A program made the translations under genes and the position numbers. Source: Rhodopseudomonas palustris (GTDB lineage Bacteria > Pseudomonadota > Alphaproteobacteria > Rhizobiales > Xanthobacteraceae). From it: a stretch of 64,000 bases of DNA. Below the pieces are notes generated by a model, which was not told the origin of the DNA, ran no database searches, and saw only the letters and a program-made list of their open reading frames with translations. The stretch covers positions 124,001 to 188,000 of the forward strand of contig NZ_CP140155.1 of assembly GCF_034479375.1 (NCBI RefSeq). The letters run 5' to 3'. The first letter of the stretch is position 1. Each line of letters begins with the position of its first letter. Of the stretch, positions 1 through 9,036 are shown piece by piece.

Positions 1-1
1 C

Positions 2-163
2 GGCACGACGGTGCTGCTCGTGGAGCAGAACGCCCGCAAGGCGCTGTCGATTGCGAGCTACGGCTACGTACTCGAATCCGGCATGATCAAGACGGAGGGG
101 ACGGCCCGCGACTTGATGACGTCGCCGCAGATCGTCTCCGCCTATCTCGGCGACGCTTCCTGA
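2..163 (+). CDS. LivF-type ABC transporter ATPase, C-terminal end (partial)
   Basis: This is the last 53 codons of a branched-chain amino acid type (HAAT family) ABC ATPase; the gene enters from the left edge. The reading frame starts at base 2. It shows the LLVEQNARKAL stretch that follows the Walker B/switch region in LivF proteins, then the usual C-terminal ending about membrane position and an LGDAS terminus. The protein would sit on the cytoplasmic face of a permease encoded to the left. The substrate cannot be told from this fragment. The next gene (stop at 237) is convergent on the minus strand, so this ends its operon. Confidence 0.85.
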   Translation, partial: GTTVLLVEQNARKALSIASYGYVLESGMIKTEGTARDLMTSPQIVSAYLGDAS

Positions 164-236
164 GCGACGACTGAAGCTCCCCGCAGCGGCGGCTTATCCG
201 GTTCGAGCTCAGTCGATCATTCCGAATTGCGATCGA

Positions 237-1172
237 TCAGTAGCCGCGTTCGCGGTCGATCGCGTGCGGTGGTCTTTCACCGGCTCTGATTGCATCGGCG
301 GCCGCGAGCAGCGTCGCCGCCACGGCTTCGACGCTGACATCGCTGGCGTCGTGGGGCGTGACGACGATCTTGGGGTGACGCCAGAACGAATGTGCCGCCG
401 GCAACGGCTCCGCGGCGAACACGTCGAGCGCGGCGCCTGCGAGCTGGCCGCTGTCCAGCGCCGCCAGCAGGTCTTGCTCGACCAGATGTTCGCCGCGCCC
501 GACATGAATGAGGTAGCCGCCGCGGCGCATCCGGCCGAACAGTTCACCGTCGAGAATGCGCTGGGTCTCCTGCGTCAGCGGCAGCAGATTCACCAGCACC
601 TCGGTTTCGCCGAGCATGGCGGCGAGGCCCTCGCGCCCATGGAATCCCCTGATCGCGGCCGGCGTGGGCTTGCGCGTGCGGCTCCACACCATCACCGGGA
701 AACCGAGCGACGCGAGATCGGCGGCGACCTTCTGGCCGATCTCGCCATAGCCGAGAATGGCGACCGGCACCTCGCGCGGATTGCGCTGACGGAGCCGCTG
801 CCAGATCGCATCGCGCTGCTGCGCCAGATAGGTCGCGAAACGCCGCTGATGCCAGATCACGTGCCAGAGCACGAATCCCGACATCATCTGGGCCTGCGCC
901 GGATCGACGATTCGAACGACGTCGATGTCCGTCCGCAGGCTGGGGCAGGCGGTGATGTTGTCGACGCCGGCGCCGATCGAGCAGACCGCCTGCAGGTTGG
1001 GATAGTGCGCGAAAGCGTCGTCCGGCGGATACCAGGCGACCGCCAGGCGGATATCCGCGTTCGCGCCGTCGGTGCGATGGTCGACGAACGTGATGCGATC
1101 GGCGATGCGCTCGAAATCCGTTCCGAGGAAGCCGCGCAGATCGAGGCGGTCGCTGACGAGGGCGCAACGCAT
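237..1172 (-). CDS. D-isomer-specific 2-hydroxyacid dehydrogenase (GhrA-like)
   Basis: Predicted cytoplasmic NAD(P)-dependent 2-hydroxyacid dehydrogenase of 311 residues, of the glyoxylate/hydroxypyruvate reductase A type. Visible are the Rossmann loop GYGEIG (residues 141-146), the catalytic Arg in VGRG (Arg226), the Glu in AAEP (Glu255) and the catalytic His in TPHD (His274), in the family order and spacing. It is the last gene of a minus-strand operon and starts 4 bp after the stop of the ABC ATPase gene, so it is probably translationally coupled. The context suggests it reduces or oxidises a hydroxy or keto acid derived from the imported compound. The actual substrate is unknown. Confidence 0.85.
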   Translation of the reverse strand: MRCALVSDRLDLRGFLGTDFERIADRITFVDHRTDGANADIRLAVAWYPPDDAFAHYPNLQAVCSIGAGVDNITACPSLRTDIDVVRIVDPAQAQMMSGFVLWHVIWHQRRFATYLAQQRDAIWQRLRQRNPREVPVAILGYGEIGQKVAADLASLGFPVMVWSRTRKPTPAAIRGFHGREGLAAMLGETEVLVNLLPLTQETQRILDGELFGRMRRGGYLIHVGRGEHLVEQDLLAALDSGQLAGAALDVFAAEPLPAAHSFWRHPKIVVTPHDASDVSVEAVAATLLAAADAIRAGERPPHAIDRERGY

Positions 1173-1175
1173 CGG

Positions 1176-2792
1176 TCAGGCGGCCTTGGAAGCGGCTGTC
1201 TGCCCGGGCACCGCGGCGAGAAGCTCGCGCGTATAAGGGTGCTCCGGAGCGGAGAACAGCGCGGCGGTGGGCCGCAGTTCGACGATGCTGCCGCGCTGCA
1301 TCACCGCGATGCGGTCGCAGATCTGTGCTGCCACACGCAGATCGTGGGTGATGAACAGCATTGAAAGGCCGAGCCGGGTCTTGAGATCCTCGAGCAGATC
1401 CAGCACCTGCGCCTGCACCGACACGTCGAGCGCGGACACCGCTTCGTCGGCAACCAGAATTTCGGGGTCGAGCGCCAGCGCCCGGGCGATCCCGATGCGT
1501 TGACGCTGACCGCCCGAGAACTCGTGTGGAAAACGCTCCATCGCGCTCGCATTGAGGCCGACCAGACCGAGGAGTTCGCAGGCGCGCTGCCGCGCGGTGG
1601 CCGGGTCGACGCCGTGCGCGATCGGTCCGTCGGTGATGATGCTGCCGACCTTGCGGCGCGGATTGAGCGAGGCGAACGGGTCCTGAAAGATCATCTGGAT
1701 CCGTCGGCGCTGCTCGCGCAGCTCTTTGCCGCTGGTCCGCGTGAGATCGGTATCGCCGATGCGGACCGTGCCGCGGTCCGGCTCGATCAGCCGCATCACG
1801 AGACGCGCGACCGAAGACTTGCCGGAGCCGGATTCTCCGACCAGCCCCAGCGTCTCGCCCTGAAAGATGTCGAAACTCACCGCGTTCGCTGCCTGAACGC
1901 TGCGCTCCGGCCGAAACCAGCCGCCGCCGCTGACATAGGTCTTGTCGATGCCGATCACTTCCACTGCCTTGCGTCGATCGAGCAGAGCATGGCGTTGCGG
2001 CGGATGCATGGTCGGAACCGCGGCGAGCAGCGCCTGCGTGTAGGGATGTTGCGGGCGCAGCAGCACGTCGTCCGCCGCGCCTTGCTCGACGACCTTGCCG
2101 TGCTGGAGCACGACGACGCGATCGGCGATATCGGCGACGACGCCGAAATCGTGGGTGATGAACATCACCGCCATGTCGCGGCGGCGTTGCAGGTCGCGGA
2201 TCAGTTTGAGAATCTGCGCCTGGGTGGTGACGTCGAGCGCCGTCGTCGGCTCGTCGGCGACCAGCACGGCCGGCTCGAGCGCGAGCGCCATCGCGATCAT
2301 CGCGCGCTGCCGCTGGCCGCCGGACAATTGATGCGGATAGGCGCGCGTCGCCTGCTCCGGATCAGGCAGGCCGACTTCGCGCAGCAGGTCGACGGCCTTC
2401 TGCCGTCGCTGTTTCGGCGTCAGCAGATTGTGCGCCTCGAACATCTCGGCGATCTGGTCGCCGATCCGCATCAGCGGATTCAGCGCGGTCATCGGCTCCT
2501 GGAACACCATCGCGATGTGGCGGCCGCGCAAAGCGAGCCAGGCGTTCTCGTCGAGCGTCAGGAGGTTCTGCCCCTCGAACACGATCTCGCCGGCTTCGGC
2601 GATCACGCTGTCGGGCAGCAGCCCCATCAGCGCGTGCGCGCACATCGACTTGCCGGAGCCGGATTCACCGACGACGCAGAGGATCTTGCCGGCGGTGAGA
2701 TCGAACGACACGTCATCCACGGCGTGCGCGCGATCGCCGCCGGTCGGCAGCGCGAGTTTCAGGTTCCTGATCGATACGGCGGCTGCGGACAT
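1176..2792 (-). CDS. Fused dipeptide/oligopeptide ABC transporter ATPase (DppD-DppF type)
   Basis: A 538-residue protein with two complete ABC ATPase domains in tandem. The first has Walker A GESGSGKS, signature LSGGQRQR and Walker B VADEP; the second repeats [16 protein letters not shown] and VADEA. Each domain carries the oligopeptide C-terminal extension. It would power import by the two permeases encoded just upstream. A longer open frame reaches 2957, but the start at 2792 is chosen because [13 protein letters not shown] matches the family N-terminus and lies 3 bp after the permease stop. Natural DppDF fusions are common in rhizobia, so the fusion is not itself odd. Confidence 0.9.
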   Translation of the reverse strand: MSAAAVSIRNLKLALPTGGDRAHAVDDVSFDLTAGKILCVVGESGSGKSMCAHALMGLLPDSVIAEAGEIVFEGQNLLTLDENAWLALRGRHIAMVFQEPMTALNPLMRIGDQIAEMFEAHNLLTPKQRRQKAVDLLREVGLPDPEQATRAYPHQLSGGQRQRAMIAMALALEPAVLVADEPTTALDVTTQAQILKLIRDLQRRRDMAVMFITHDFGVVADIADRVVVLQHGKVVEQGAADDVLLRPQHPYTQALLAAVPTMHPPQRHALLDRRKAVEVIGIDKTYVSGGGWFRPERSVQAANAVSFDIFQGETLGLVGESGSGKSSVARLVMRLIEPDRGTVRIGDTDLTRTSGKELREQRRRIQMIFQDPFASLNPRRKVGSIITDGPIAHGVDPATARQRACELLGLVGLNASAMERFPHEFSGGQRQRIGIARALALDPEILVADEAVSALDVSVQAQVLDLLEDLKTRLGLSMLFITHDLRVAAQICDRIAVMQRGSIVELRPTAALFSAPEHPYTRELLAAVPGQTAASKAA

Positions 2793-2794
2793 GA

Positions 2795-3634
2795 TCAGCG
2801 TCCGTTCCTGCTGAGGCGCGGGTTGAGCGCGTCGTTGAGACCTTCGCCGATCAGGTTCAGCGCCAGCACCGAAACCAGAATGGCGATGCCGGGAAACACC
2901 GTGATCCACCAGGCCTGACGGATCACGGTGCGGCCGGCGCCGACCATGTAGCCCCACGACATCAGGTTGGGATCGCCGAGGCCGAGGAACGACAGCGAGG
3001 ATTCCAGCAGGATGGCGGTCGCGACCATCAGCGACGCCAGCACGATGACCGGGGAAAGCGCGTTGGGCAGGATCTCGCGCCAGATGATCCAGCTATGGGT
3101 CTGTCCGGTGACGATCGCGGCCTGCACATATTCACGGGTCCGCAGCGACAGCACCTCGCCGCGCACCAGCCGCGCCACCGGCGGCCAACTGACGATCGCG
3201 ATCGCGATCACGATCGAGACGATCGACGGCTGCAGCACCGCCACCAGCACGATCGCGAGGGCGAAGCTCGGGACGGTCTGGAAGAATTCGGTGAACCGCA
3301 TCAGGGCATCGCCGATGCGGCCGCCGAAATACCCGGCCATCGCGCCGACCGGAATGCCGACCGCCAGCGCCGCCAGCGTCGAGACCAGTCCGACGAGCAG
3401 CGACACGCGGGCGCCGTAGATGATGCCGGCCATCACGTCGCGGCCGAGCGCGTCGGTCCCGAGCGGCAGACCCGCCACCGTGAACGGCGGCAGGAACGGC
3501 CGCTGCACCATGCGCCAGGGCGAGGTCGGAAACAGCAGGGGGCCGAACAGAGCCACCGCGATCACGATCACCAGGATCACCAGGCCGATCAGCCCGCCGG
3601 GATTGCGCAGCAGCATGCGCCAGAACTGTCTCAT
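2795..3634 (-). CDS. Dipeptide/oligopeptide ABC transporter permease (DppC-like)
   Basis: A 279-residue inner-membrane permease. An N-terminal membrane segment (LIGLVILVIVIAVALFG) is followed by the usual periplasmic loop and a DppC permease domain. The coupling (EAA) loop is seen around AAIVTGQTHSWIIWREILPNALSP, which contacts the ATPase. The start at 3634 overlaps the stop of the DppB-like gene as ATGA, so the two are translationally coupled. A larger open frame running to 4117 is only an upstream extension inside dppB. The family assignment is firm; the substrate is not known. Confidence 0.9.
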   Translation of the reverse strand: MRQFWRMLLRNPGGLIGLVILVIVIAVALFGPLLFPTSPWRMVQRPFLPPFTVAGLPLGTDALGRDVMAGIIYGARVSLLVGLVSTLAALAVGIPVGAMAGYFGGRIGDALMRFTEFFQTVPSFALAIVLVAVLQPSIVSIVIAIAIVSWPPVARLVRGEVLSLRTREYVQAAIVTGQTHSWIIWREILPNALSPVIVLASLMVATAILLESSLSFLGLGDPNLMSWGYMVGAGRTVIRQAWWITVFPGIAILVSVLALNLIGEGLNDALNPRLSRNGR

Positions 3635-4602
3635 GCCGCGAACTCGATACGGGGATCGACCGAGCGATAGATCAGGTCGGTGATCAGGTTGAACACCAGC
3701 ACCATCGCCGAACACACCACGAATACGCCTAGCAGAAGGTTGTAGTCGCGCTGCAACAGGGCCTCGTACATCAGACGGCCGATCCCCGGCCAGGCGAACA
3801 CGGTTTCGGTGAGCACGGCGCCGCCGACCAGAGTGCCGGCCTGTAGGCCGGCGAGCGTCACCACCGGCAGCAGCGCGTTGCGCAGTACGTGGCGGCGCTG
3901 GATCACGGCATCGCGCAGGCCCTTGGCGCGCGCCGTCTTGACGAAATCGAGCCGTTTGACCTCGAGCATCGAGGCGCGCGTCATCCGCGCATAGGTGGCC
4001 ATGAAGAACAGGCCGATCGTCGTCGCCGGCAGGACCAGGTGCGCCCCGACGTCGAGGACGTGGGCGAGGCCGGTGTAGTTCGCGCCGACGGTCTCGTAGC
4101 CGAAGCTCGGCAGCCATTCCATCGTCACCGAAAACAGCAGGATCGCCATCAGCGCGATCCAGAACAGCGGCGTGGCGTAGAAGATCAGCGCCAGCACGGT
4201 GATCAGCGTGTCTGCCCAGGTGCCGGCCCGCCGCGCCGCCAGCGCGCCGAACAGCACCCCGAACGCCAGCGAAATCGCGAAGGCCGTGCCGGTCAGCAGC
4301 ATCGTGGCCGGAAGCCGATCGAGGATCAGTTTGGACACCGGCATCTGCTGGCGGAAGGAATAGCCGAGATCGAGGCTGAGGATTCCCTTGACGTACATGA
4401 AGAGCTGCACCGGCAACGGCCGGTCGAGGCCGAATTTTTCGCGGAGCTGGGTGACGAAGAGTTCATCGCTGGCGCCGGCCTCGCCGGCCATCACGATGGC
4501 CGGATCGCCGGGCGCGAGGCGGATCAGGAAGAAGTTGAGCACGACGATCGCGAGCAGGACGATAACGGCCTTGCCGATTCTCTGGGCAATGAATGCGAGC
4601 AT
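3631..4602 (-). CDS. Dipeptide/oligopeptide ABC transporter permease (DppB-like)
   Basis: A 323-residue inner-membrane permease. It begins MLAFIAQRIGKAVIVLL, the classic DppB N-terminus, and continues with NFFLIRLAPGDPA and several membrane segments. The coupling loop ends near RRHVLRNALLPVVTLAGLQ. It pairs with the DppC-like protein encoded downstream in a four-base overlap. An 87-bp gap with a GC-rich hairpin separates it from the substrate-binding protein gene upstream. That layout usually lets the binding protein be made in excess over the membrane parts. Confidence 0.9.
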   Translation of the reverse strand: MLAFIAQRIGKAVIVLLAIVVLNFFLIRLAPGDPAIVMAGEAGASDELFVTQLREKFGLDRPLPVQLFMYVKGILSLDLGYSFRQQMPVSKLILDRLPATMLLTGTAFAISLAFGVLFGALAARRAGTWADTLITVLALIFYATPLFWIALMAILLFSVTMEWLPSFGYETVGANYTGLAHVLDVGAHLVLPATTIGLFFMATYARMTRASMLEVKRLDFVKTARAKGLRDAVIQRRHVLRNALLPVVTLAGLQAGTLVGGAVLTETVFAWPGIGRLMYEALLQRDYNLLLGVFVVCSAMVLVFNLITDLIYRSVDPRIEFAA

Positions 4603-4644
4603 CTCAGGTTTCCATTGCGTTCGAGACGAGGCTTCGGAAGTCCA

Positions 4645-4674
4645 CCGGCGGCGGGCGCGGAGCGCCGCCGCCGG
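4645..4674 (-). terminator. Intra-operon GC hairpin (attenuator-like)
   Basis: The stem CCGGCGGCG / CGCCGCCGG has further pairing inside the loop and lies between the binding-protein gene and the first permease gene. No T-run follows, so it is more likely an RNA-stabilising or partial-termination hairpin than a full terminator. Confidence 0.5.
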
Positions 4675-4688
4675 CATTGTCGGAGGAG

Positions 4689-6239
4689 TTACTTGTCCAG
4701 CCAGGCGTCGCGGAAGCCGTCGTTGACGCCGATCGCGGTGGTGACCAGATTCTTGACGTTGCAGCGGGTGATGGTGGGGAACTGCAGCTCGAGCAGCCAT
4801 GCGACCGGCACGTCTTCGACCAGGATCTTCTGCGCCTTGGCGTAGATCTCGTCGCGCTTGGAGTCGGGGAAGGCGACGGCACCTTCGGCGAACAGCTTGT
4901 CGACCTCCGGATTCGTGTAGCCCTCGACGTTGTTGAAAGGCGAGCCCTTGGCGATCTGGCTGCTGACGTAGTTGCGGGCGACGCCGAGCGCCGGGTCGCC
5001 GTACTGATACAGATAGGTGAAGGCGATGTCGTAATCCCAGTCGGAGACCTTCTTGTTCCAGCCGGGGACGTCGGTGGCGATCATTTCGACATTGATGCCG
5101 ACGTCCTGCAGATTCTGCTTCACCGCTTCGGCCCAGCGCTGCCAGGTTTCCCCGTAAGGCAGCGGCAGCATGCGGACTTTCTCGCCATTGTAGCCGGCTT
5201 CCTTGAGCAGGGCCTTGGCCTTCGCCGGGTCGAGATCGTATTTCGGCACGGCGCTGGTGTAGTATTTGATCGTGGAGCCGGAGGGGCCGGTCGCGACCTT
5301 GGCGAAGCCGTTCCAGATCACGTCCTTGGCGAAATTGCGGTCGATCGCGTACATCAGCGCCTGACGGAACTTCTTGTTCGCCGTCGGACCGGAGCGGTTG
5401 TTGAGCCACAGCCACGAATGCGGGCTGAAGAACTCCCAGCCGTTGCCGGTGACGCAGACGTTCTTGAGTTTGCTCAGCCTCGGAACGTCGAAGTTCTCGA
5501 CCGAGCCGCCGGGCAGCACGTCGATCTTGCCGGTCTCGAACGCCACCGATCGCGCCGCCGCGTCCGGAATGACGTGCCAGTAGATCTCGTCGAGATGCGG
5601 CTTGCCCTTGATGTAGTAGTTCGGATTTTTCACCAGCCGGATGAACGAACCCTTCTGCCAATCCTTGAACATGAACGGGCCGGTGCCGATCGGCGTGTTG
5701 TTGGCGGGATTGGTCTTGAAATCCGTTCCCTCGTAGATGTGCTTCGGGATCATCGGCAGCGAGCCGACCTCGAAGATGCCGAGGAACGGCCCGAACGGCT
5801 CCTTCAGCGTGAACACGACGGTGGAGTCGTCGGGCGCCTCGACCTTGTCGAGCGTCGCCAGGTTGCCGCGGGCGCGGGCATGAGTCTGCTTGAGGAATTC
5901 GATCGAGAACAGCACGTCGGCCGAGGTGAACGGCTTGCCGTCGTGCCAGCTGACGCCCTTCCTGAGCTTGAAGGTGTAGACCTTGCCGTCCTCGCTCACC
6001 GTCCAGCTCTCGGCCAGACCGGGCTGCGGCTCCAGCTTCGGACTGTAGCGCAGCAGGCCTTCATAGATGTTGCCCGAGATCATCTGGGTCGGCCCGTTCT
6101 GGACCAGACCCAGCATCAGGCCCGGAGGCTCCGGCTGGATCACCGCATTGACGACGCCGCCGGCTTTCGGTTCTTCCGCCAGGGCCGCGGCGCTCACACC
6201 GCATATCATCGCAAGACCAATCAAACTGCGCTTGAGCAT
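4689..6239 (-). CDS. ABC transporter periplasmic substrate-binding protein, family 5 (DppA/OppA-like)
   Basis: A 516-residue secreted binding protein. A Sec signal peptide (MLKRSLIGLAMICGVSAAALAEE, cleavage near residue 22) precedes an SBP_bac_5 domain with family signatures such as NIYEGLLRY, AESWTVSEDGKVYTFKLR, WHDGKPFTSADV and FRQALMYAIDR. The start at 6239 is chosen over an extension to 6350 because it opens directly into the signal peptide. The family binds peptides, opines, nickel chelates or sugars. The nearby aldolase and hydroxyacid dehydrogenase argue for a small organic acid, opine or amino-acid conjugate, but this is inference. Confidence 0.88.
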   Translation of the reverse strand: MLKRSLIGLAMICGVSAAALAEEPKAGGVVNAVIQPEPPGLMLGLVQNGPTQMISGNIYEGLLRYSPKLEPQPGLAESWTVSEDGKVYTFKLRKGVSWHDGKPFTSADVLFSIEFLKQTHARARGNLATLDKVEAPDDSTVVFTLKEPFGPFLGIFEVGSLPMIPKHIYEGTDFKTNPANNTPIGTGPFMFKDWQKGSFIRLVKNPNYYIKGKPHLDEIYWHVIPDAAARSVAFETGKIDVLPGGSVENFDVPRLSKLKNVCVTGNGWEFFSPHSWLWLNNRSGPTANKKFRQALMYAIDRNFAKDVIWNGFAKVATGPSGSTIKYYTSAVPKYDLDPAKAKALLKEAGYNGEKVRMLPLPYGETWQRWAEAVKQNLQDVGINVEMIATDVPGWNKKVSDWDYDIAFTYLYQYGDPALGVARNYVSSQIAKGSPFNNVEGYTNPEVDKLFAEGAVAFPDSKRDEIYAKAQKILVEDVPVAWLLELQFPTITRCNVKNLVTTAIGVNDGFRDAWLDK

Positions 6240-6295
6240 GACATCTCTCTTTCTCGATCGCCTGATCCGCGCGTTGGAATGGACTTGGGCGCGGG

Positions 6296-7069
6296 CTAGT
6301 TGATGAAGTCGGGATCGGTGCGTTCCAGCATCCGCTTGAAGGCGGCCCATTCGCTGTCGGGCTGCCCTCGGACTTCGATGCTGTCGTAGAAGTTGGCGTA
6401 CTGGCCCGCGGTCTTGCGGGCGACGGTCTCGGACAACGGGCAGATCTCGGCGCCGGCCGCCTGAATCGCGAGCTGGGCGCGACAGGAGCGTTCGAGATTG
6501 TGCATCAGCTTGAAAGCTTCCGCGACGGATCGTCCGCAGGTGAGCATGCCGTGATTACGAAGAACCATGACGAACTTGTCGCCGAGGTCGGCGACCAGAC
6601 GCGCGCGCTCGTCCAGATCGAGCGCGATCCCTTCGTAGTCGTGGTAGGCGAGGCGATCGGTGAACTGTATCGACCATTGATTCAGCGGTAGCAGTCCCTG
6701 CTGTTGGCAGGACACCGCGACGCCGGCGACGGTGTGGGTGTGCAGCACGCACATCGCGTCCGTCCGCGCCGCGTGGACCGCGCTGTGAATGGTGAAGCCG
6801 GCCGGATTGATGCCAAGACCCAGCGGATCGTCGACGATGTTGCCGTCGATATCGACTTCCACCAGGTTGGATGCCGTCACCTCCTCGAACCGCATGCCGT
6901 AGGGGTTGATCAGGAAGCGGTCGTGGCGGCCGGGCAGCCGGACTGAGATATGGGTGTAGATGCTGTCGTCGAGTCCGAGCCGGTGGATCAGCCGGTAGGC
7001 GGCCGCGAGATTGATCCGGGCCTGGCGGGTTTGGTCGATTACGGCGGCCGGCGGTACGTGAGCTGTCAT
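6296..7069 (-). CDS. Class II aldolase/adducin family protein
   Basis: A 257-residue cytoplasmic protein of the class II aldolase (AraD/FucA) fold. The zinc-site histidines are visible in VLHTHTVAG (His-x-His) and LRNHGML, and FLINPYGMRFEEV is the usual substrate-loop region. The family includes L-fuculose-phosphate aldolase, ribulose-phosphate epimerases and decarboxylases; the exact reaction is not clear. It is the promoter-proximal gene of the Dpp-like operon and is divergent from a GntR regulator. The ATG at 7069 is preferred over a TTG extension to 7114. The shorter start leaves the inverted repeat at 7086 in the leader. Confidence 0.82.
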   Translation of the reverse strand: MTAHVPPAAVIDQTRQARINLAAAYRLIHRLGLDDSIYTHISVRLPGRHDRFLINPYGMRFEEVTASNLVEVDIDGNIVDDPLGLGINPAGFTIHSAVHAARTDAMCVLHTHTVAGVAVSCQQQGLLPLNQWSIQFTDRLAYHDYEGIALDLDERARLVADLGDKFVMVLRNHGMLTCGRSVAEAFKLMHNLERSCRAQLAIQAAGAEICPLSETVARKTAGQYANFYDSIEVRGQPDSEWAAFKRMLERTDPDFIN

Positions 7070-7085
7070 CGTCGCAGTTCCAGTT

Positions 7086-7099
7086 TTGATCTGGATCAA
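7086..7099. promoter_or_regulatory. Inverted repeat TTGATC-NN-GATCAA, candidate operator
   Basis: A perfect 6-bp inverted repeat with a 2-bp spacer lies in the divergent promoter region between the aldolase operon and the GntR gene. A second palindrome, TGTCGACA, lies at 7137-7144. Either could bind the adjacent GntR protein. FadR/FCD proteins usually prefer GT-N(2-3)-AC half-sites, which fits TGTCGACA better. Confidence 0.4.
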
Positions 7100-7189
7100 T
7101 TTTTGATGCGACAAAGACGCAACCGCAAGGCTAAACTGTCGACAATCGGCGCTTAATTATTGTCCATCCGCCAAAACGGACCCCGTTTC

Positions 7190-7912
7190 ATGCGCACTAT
7201 GTCTCCCCCGGTCGGGCTGCCGGCCCTCGCTGCAACGGATCTGGTCGGTCAGGTCGCCCGCGCTTTGACGCTGGCGATTCTGCAGGGCCGGTTGCCGCCC
7301 GGCTCGAAAGTCGTGGAAGCGGGGATCGCCCGGGAGCTGGGTGTCAGCAGGGCGCCGGTGCGGGAGGCGGCGCGATTACTTGAAAGCCAGGGCCTGCTGG
7401 TGGCGAGTCCACGACGCGGCTTCTTCGTGCGGCAATTCGCGGCCGACGATATCGACGACATCTTCGACTTGCGCCTGTGCGTGGAGCGGCATGCCGGCGT
7501 GCTGGCCGCGCGCAAACTGACTCCGGAGACGCGCGACGCGTTGCGGCGGCAGATCGATGTTCTTCACCAGACCGCCGATCTTGATGACCCGGCGCGGCAG
7601 GTCGAAGAGGACTACCGGTTTCATCGGCTGATCTGCGAGATCGCCGGCAACCGACGGCTGTTGCGCCTGTTCGATGACCTCGCGTCCGAACTACGCATGG
7701 TCATCGGCCTGATCGGCCGGCTGTACGACGATCCGCACCAAATCGCGCGCACGCACGAACCCGTTCTCGCCGCGATCGAGCAGGGCCACCCCGAGCGGAT
7801 CGTGGCGCATATCGACTATCACATCGGTCATGCCTGGCGCGAGGTCGCGAAACTGGTGCGGGAGATTCCTCCCGTGACCGCCGGCGTGAAAGCCCCGTCG
7901 GTCTCAGGCTGA
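7190..7912 (+). CDS. GntR family transcriptional regulator (FadR/FCD subfamily)
   Basis: A 240-residue DNA-binding regulator. The N-terminal winged helix includes GSKVVEAGIARELGVSRAPV and RLLESQGLL, the GntR signature. The C-terminal all-helical FCD ligand domain shows RLCVERHAGVLAA and metal-type His residues in DYRFHRLICEIAGN and the closing HIDYHI. It is divergent from the aldolase-Dpp operon and so is the likely local repressor, relieved by a substrate or product of that operon. ATG codons at 7190 and 7199 are both possible; a TTG at 7160 is less likely. Confidence 0.88.
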   Translation: MRTMSPPVGLPALAATDLVGQVARALTLAILQGRLPPGSKVVEAGIARELGVSRAPVREAARLLESQGLLVASPRRGFFVRQFAADDIDDIFDLRLCVERHAGVLAARKLTPETRDALRRQIDVLHQTADLDDPARQVEEDYRFHRLICEIAGNRRLLRLFDDLASELRMVIGLIGRLYDDPHQIARTHEPVLAAIEQGHPERIVAHIDYHIGHAWREVAKLVREIPPVTAGVKAPSVSG

Positions 7913-7954
7913 CGAAGGCGCAGACCTATCATCTCCAGCCATGGGAGTATTCGT

Positions 7955-8980
7955 GTGAAGGCCGTCTACACCGAACACCATCGCAGCCACGATCCGCAGT
8001 TCTTTCTGGTCCGCGGCGTGGTCCAGCGGACCACCGAACAACCCGAACGGGCCGACAGGCTGCTCGCGGGACTGAAGGCCGGCAAGCACGACCTGGTCGC
8101 GCCGACCGATTTCGGACAGGGGCCGCGCGCAAGGGTTCACAGCCCGGAATATCTGAGCTTTCTCGCGGAGGCCTGGGACGCCTGGGCCGCGCTCGGGGAT
8201 TCCGGCCCAGAGATGATCGCCAACCTCCACCCCGTCCGCAACGAGGCGACATACCCGACGCATATCGTCGGTCGCCTCGGCTGGCACACGATCGATACGT
8301 CCTGTCCGATCGGACCCGGCACCTGGGCTGCGGCCTGCGCCGCCACCGACGTTGCGGCGACGGCGGCGCAACTGGTGATGGATGGGGACGACGCCACCTA
8401 CGCGCTGTGTCGTCCGCCGGGGCATCACGCCTATCGCGATCTCGCCAGCGGCTTCTGCTTCCTCAACAACAGCGCGATCGCGGCGGCTCATCTGCGGCTG
8501 AAGCACGAGCGTGTCGCGATCCTCGACGTCGACGTTCATCATGGCAACGGCACGCAGGGCATCTTCTACGAGCGGCCCGATGTGCTGACCGTGTCGATCC
8601 ACGCCGATCCGACCTTCTTCAATCCGTTCGTCTGGGGCTACGCGCACGAACGCGGCAAGGGTCCGGGCCTCGGCGCTAATCTCAACATTCCGCTGGCGAA
8701 GGGCACCGACGATGACGGTTACATCCAGGCGATCGGTGTCGCCGAAAAGACGATCCGCGCGTTCGCGCCGGGCGCACTCGTGGTCGCCCTCGGCCTCGAC
8801 GCCTCCGAGCACGATCCTCTCGCGGGTCTCGCCGTGACCACCGCCGGATTCGGGCGGATCGGTGCGGCGATCGCGCGGCTGGGGCTTCCCACCGTGTTCG
8901 TCCAGGAGGGCGGATACCTGTCCGAGATCCTCGGGCCCAATCTGACGTCTGCACTCGGCGGCTTCGAGCAGGTTCGCTAG
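7955..8980 (+). CDS. Histone deacetylase-fold acetylpolyamine amidohydrolase
   Basis: A 341-residue zinc hydrolase of the class II histone deacetylase/acetylpolyamine amidohydrolase family, cytoplasmic. The catalytic His pair is in RPPGHH (153-158), metal ligands are in DVDVHHGNG (191-199), and GLDASEHDPL near 283 supplies the third Asp. The family removes acetyl groups from acetylated polyamines or related amides. It uses a GTG start at 7955; GGGAG at 7943-7947 is well placed, and an ATG at 7941 runs into a stop. It lies 42 bp after the GntR gene and is probably co-transcribed with it. It also lies next to the siderophore island (see findings). Confidence 0.85.
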   Translation: MKAVYTEHHRSHDPQFFLVRGVVQRTTEQPERADRLLAGLKAGKHDLVAPTDFGQGPRARVHSPEYLSFLAEAWDAWAALGDSGPEMIANLHPVRNEATYPTHIVGRLGWHTIDTSCPIGPGTWAAACAATDVAATAAQLVMDGDDATYALCRPPGHHAYRDLASGFCFLNNSAIAAAHLRLKHERVAILDVDVHHGNGTQGIFYERPDVLTVSIHADPTFFNPFVWGYAHERGKGPGLGANLNIPLAKGTDDDGYIQAIGVAEKTIRAFAPGALVVALGLDASEHDPLAGLAVTTAGFGRIGAAIARLGLPTVFVQEGGYLSEILGPNLTSALGGFEQVR

Positions 8981-9016
8981 GCAGCGGGCTTCCGACATCG
9001 ACGTCAGCCTCGAAAC

Positions 9017-9036
9017 CCCCGGCCTAGCGGTCGGGG
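9017..9036 (+). terminator. Stem-loop terminator after the amidohydrolase gene
   Basis: The stem CCCCGGCC / GGTCGGGG (one G-U pair) has a TAGC loop and is followed by TCTTTGCT, 37 bp after the stop codon. The T-run is short, but the position and stem are typical of GC-rich alphaproteobacterial terminators. Confidence 0.65.

Noticed and set aside
1176..2792. Treating the DppD-DppF fusion and the LivH-LivM fusion as unusual
   Set aside because: Both fusions are known in rhizobial ABC systems, so they are described but not scored as findings.
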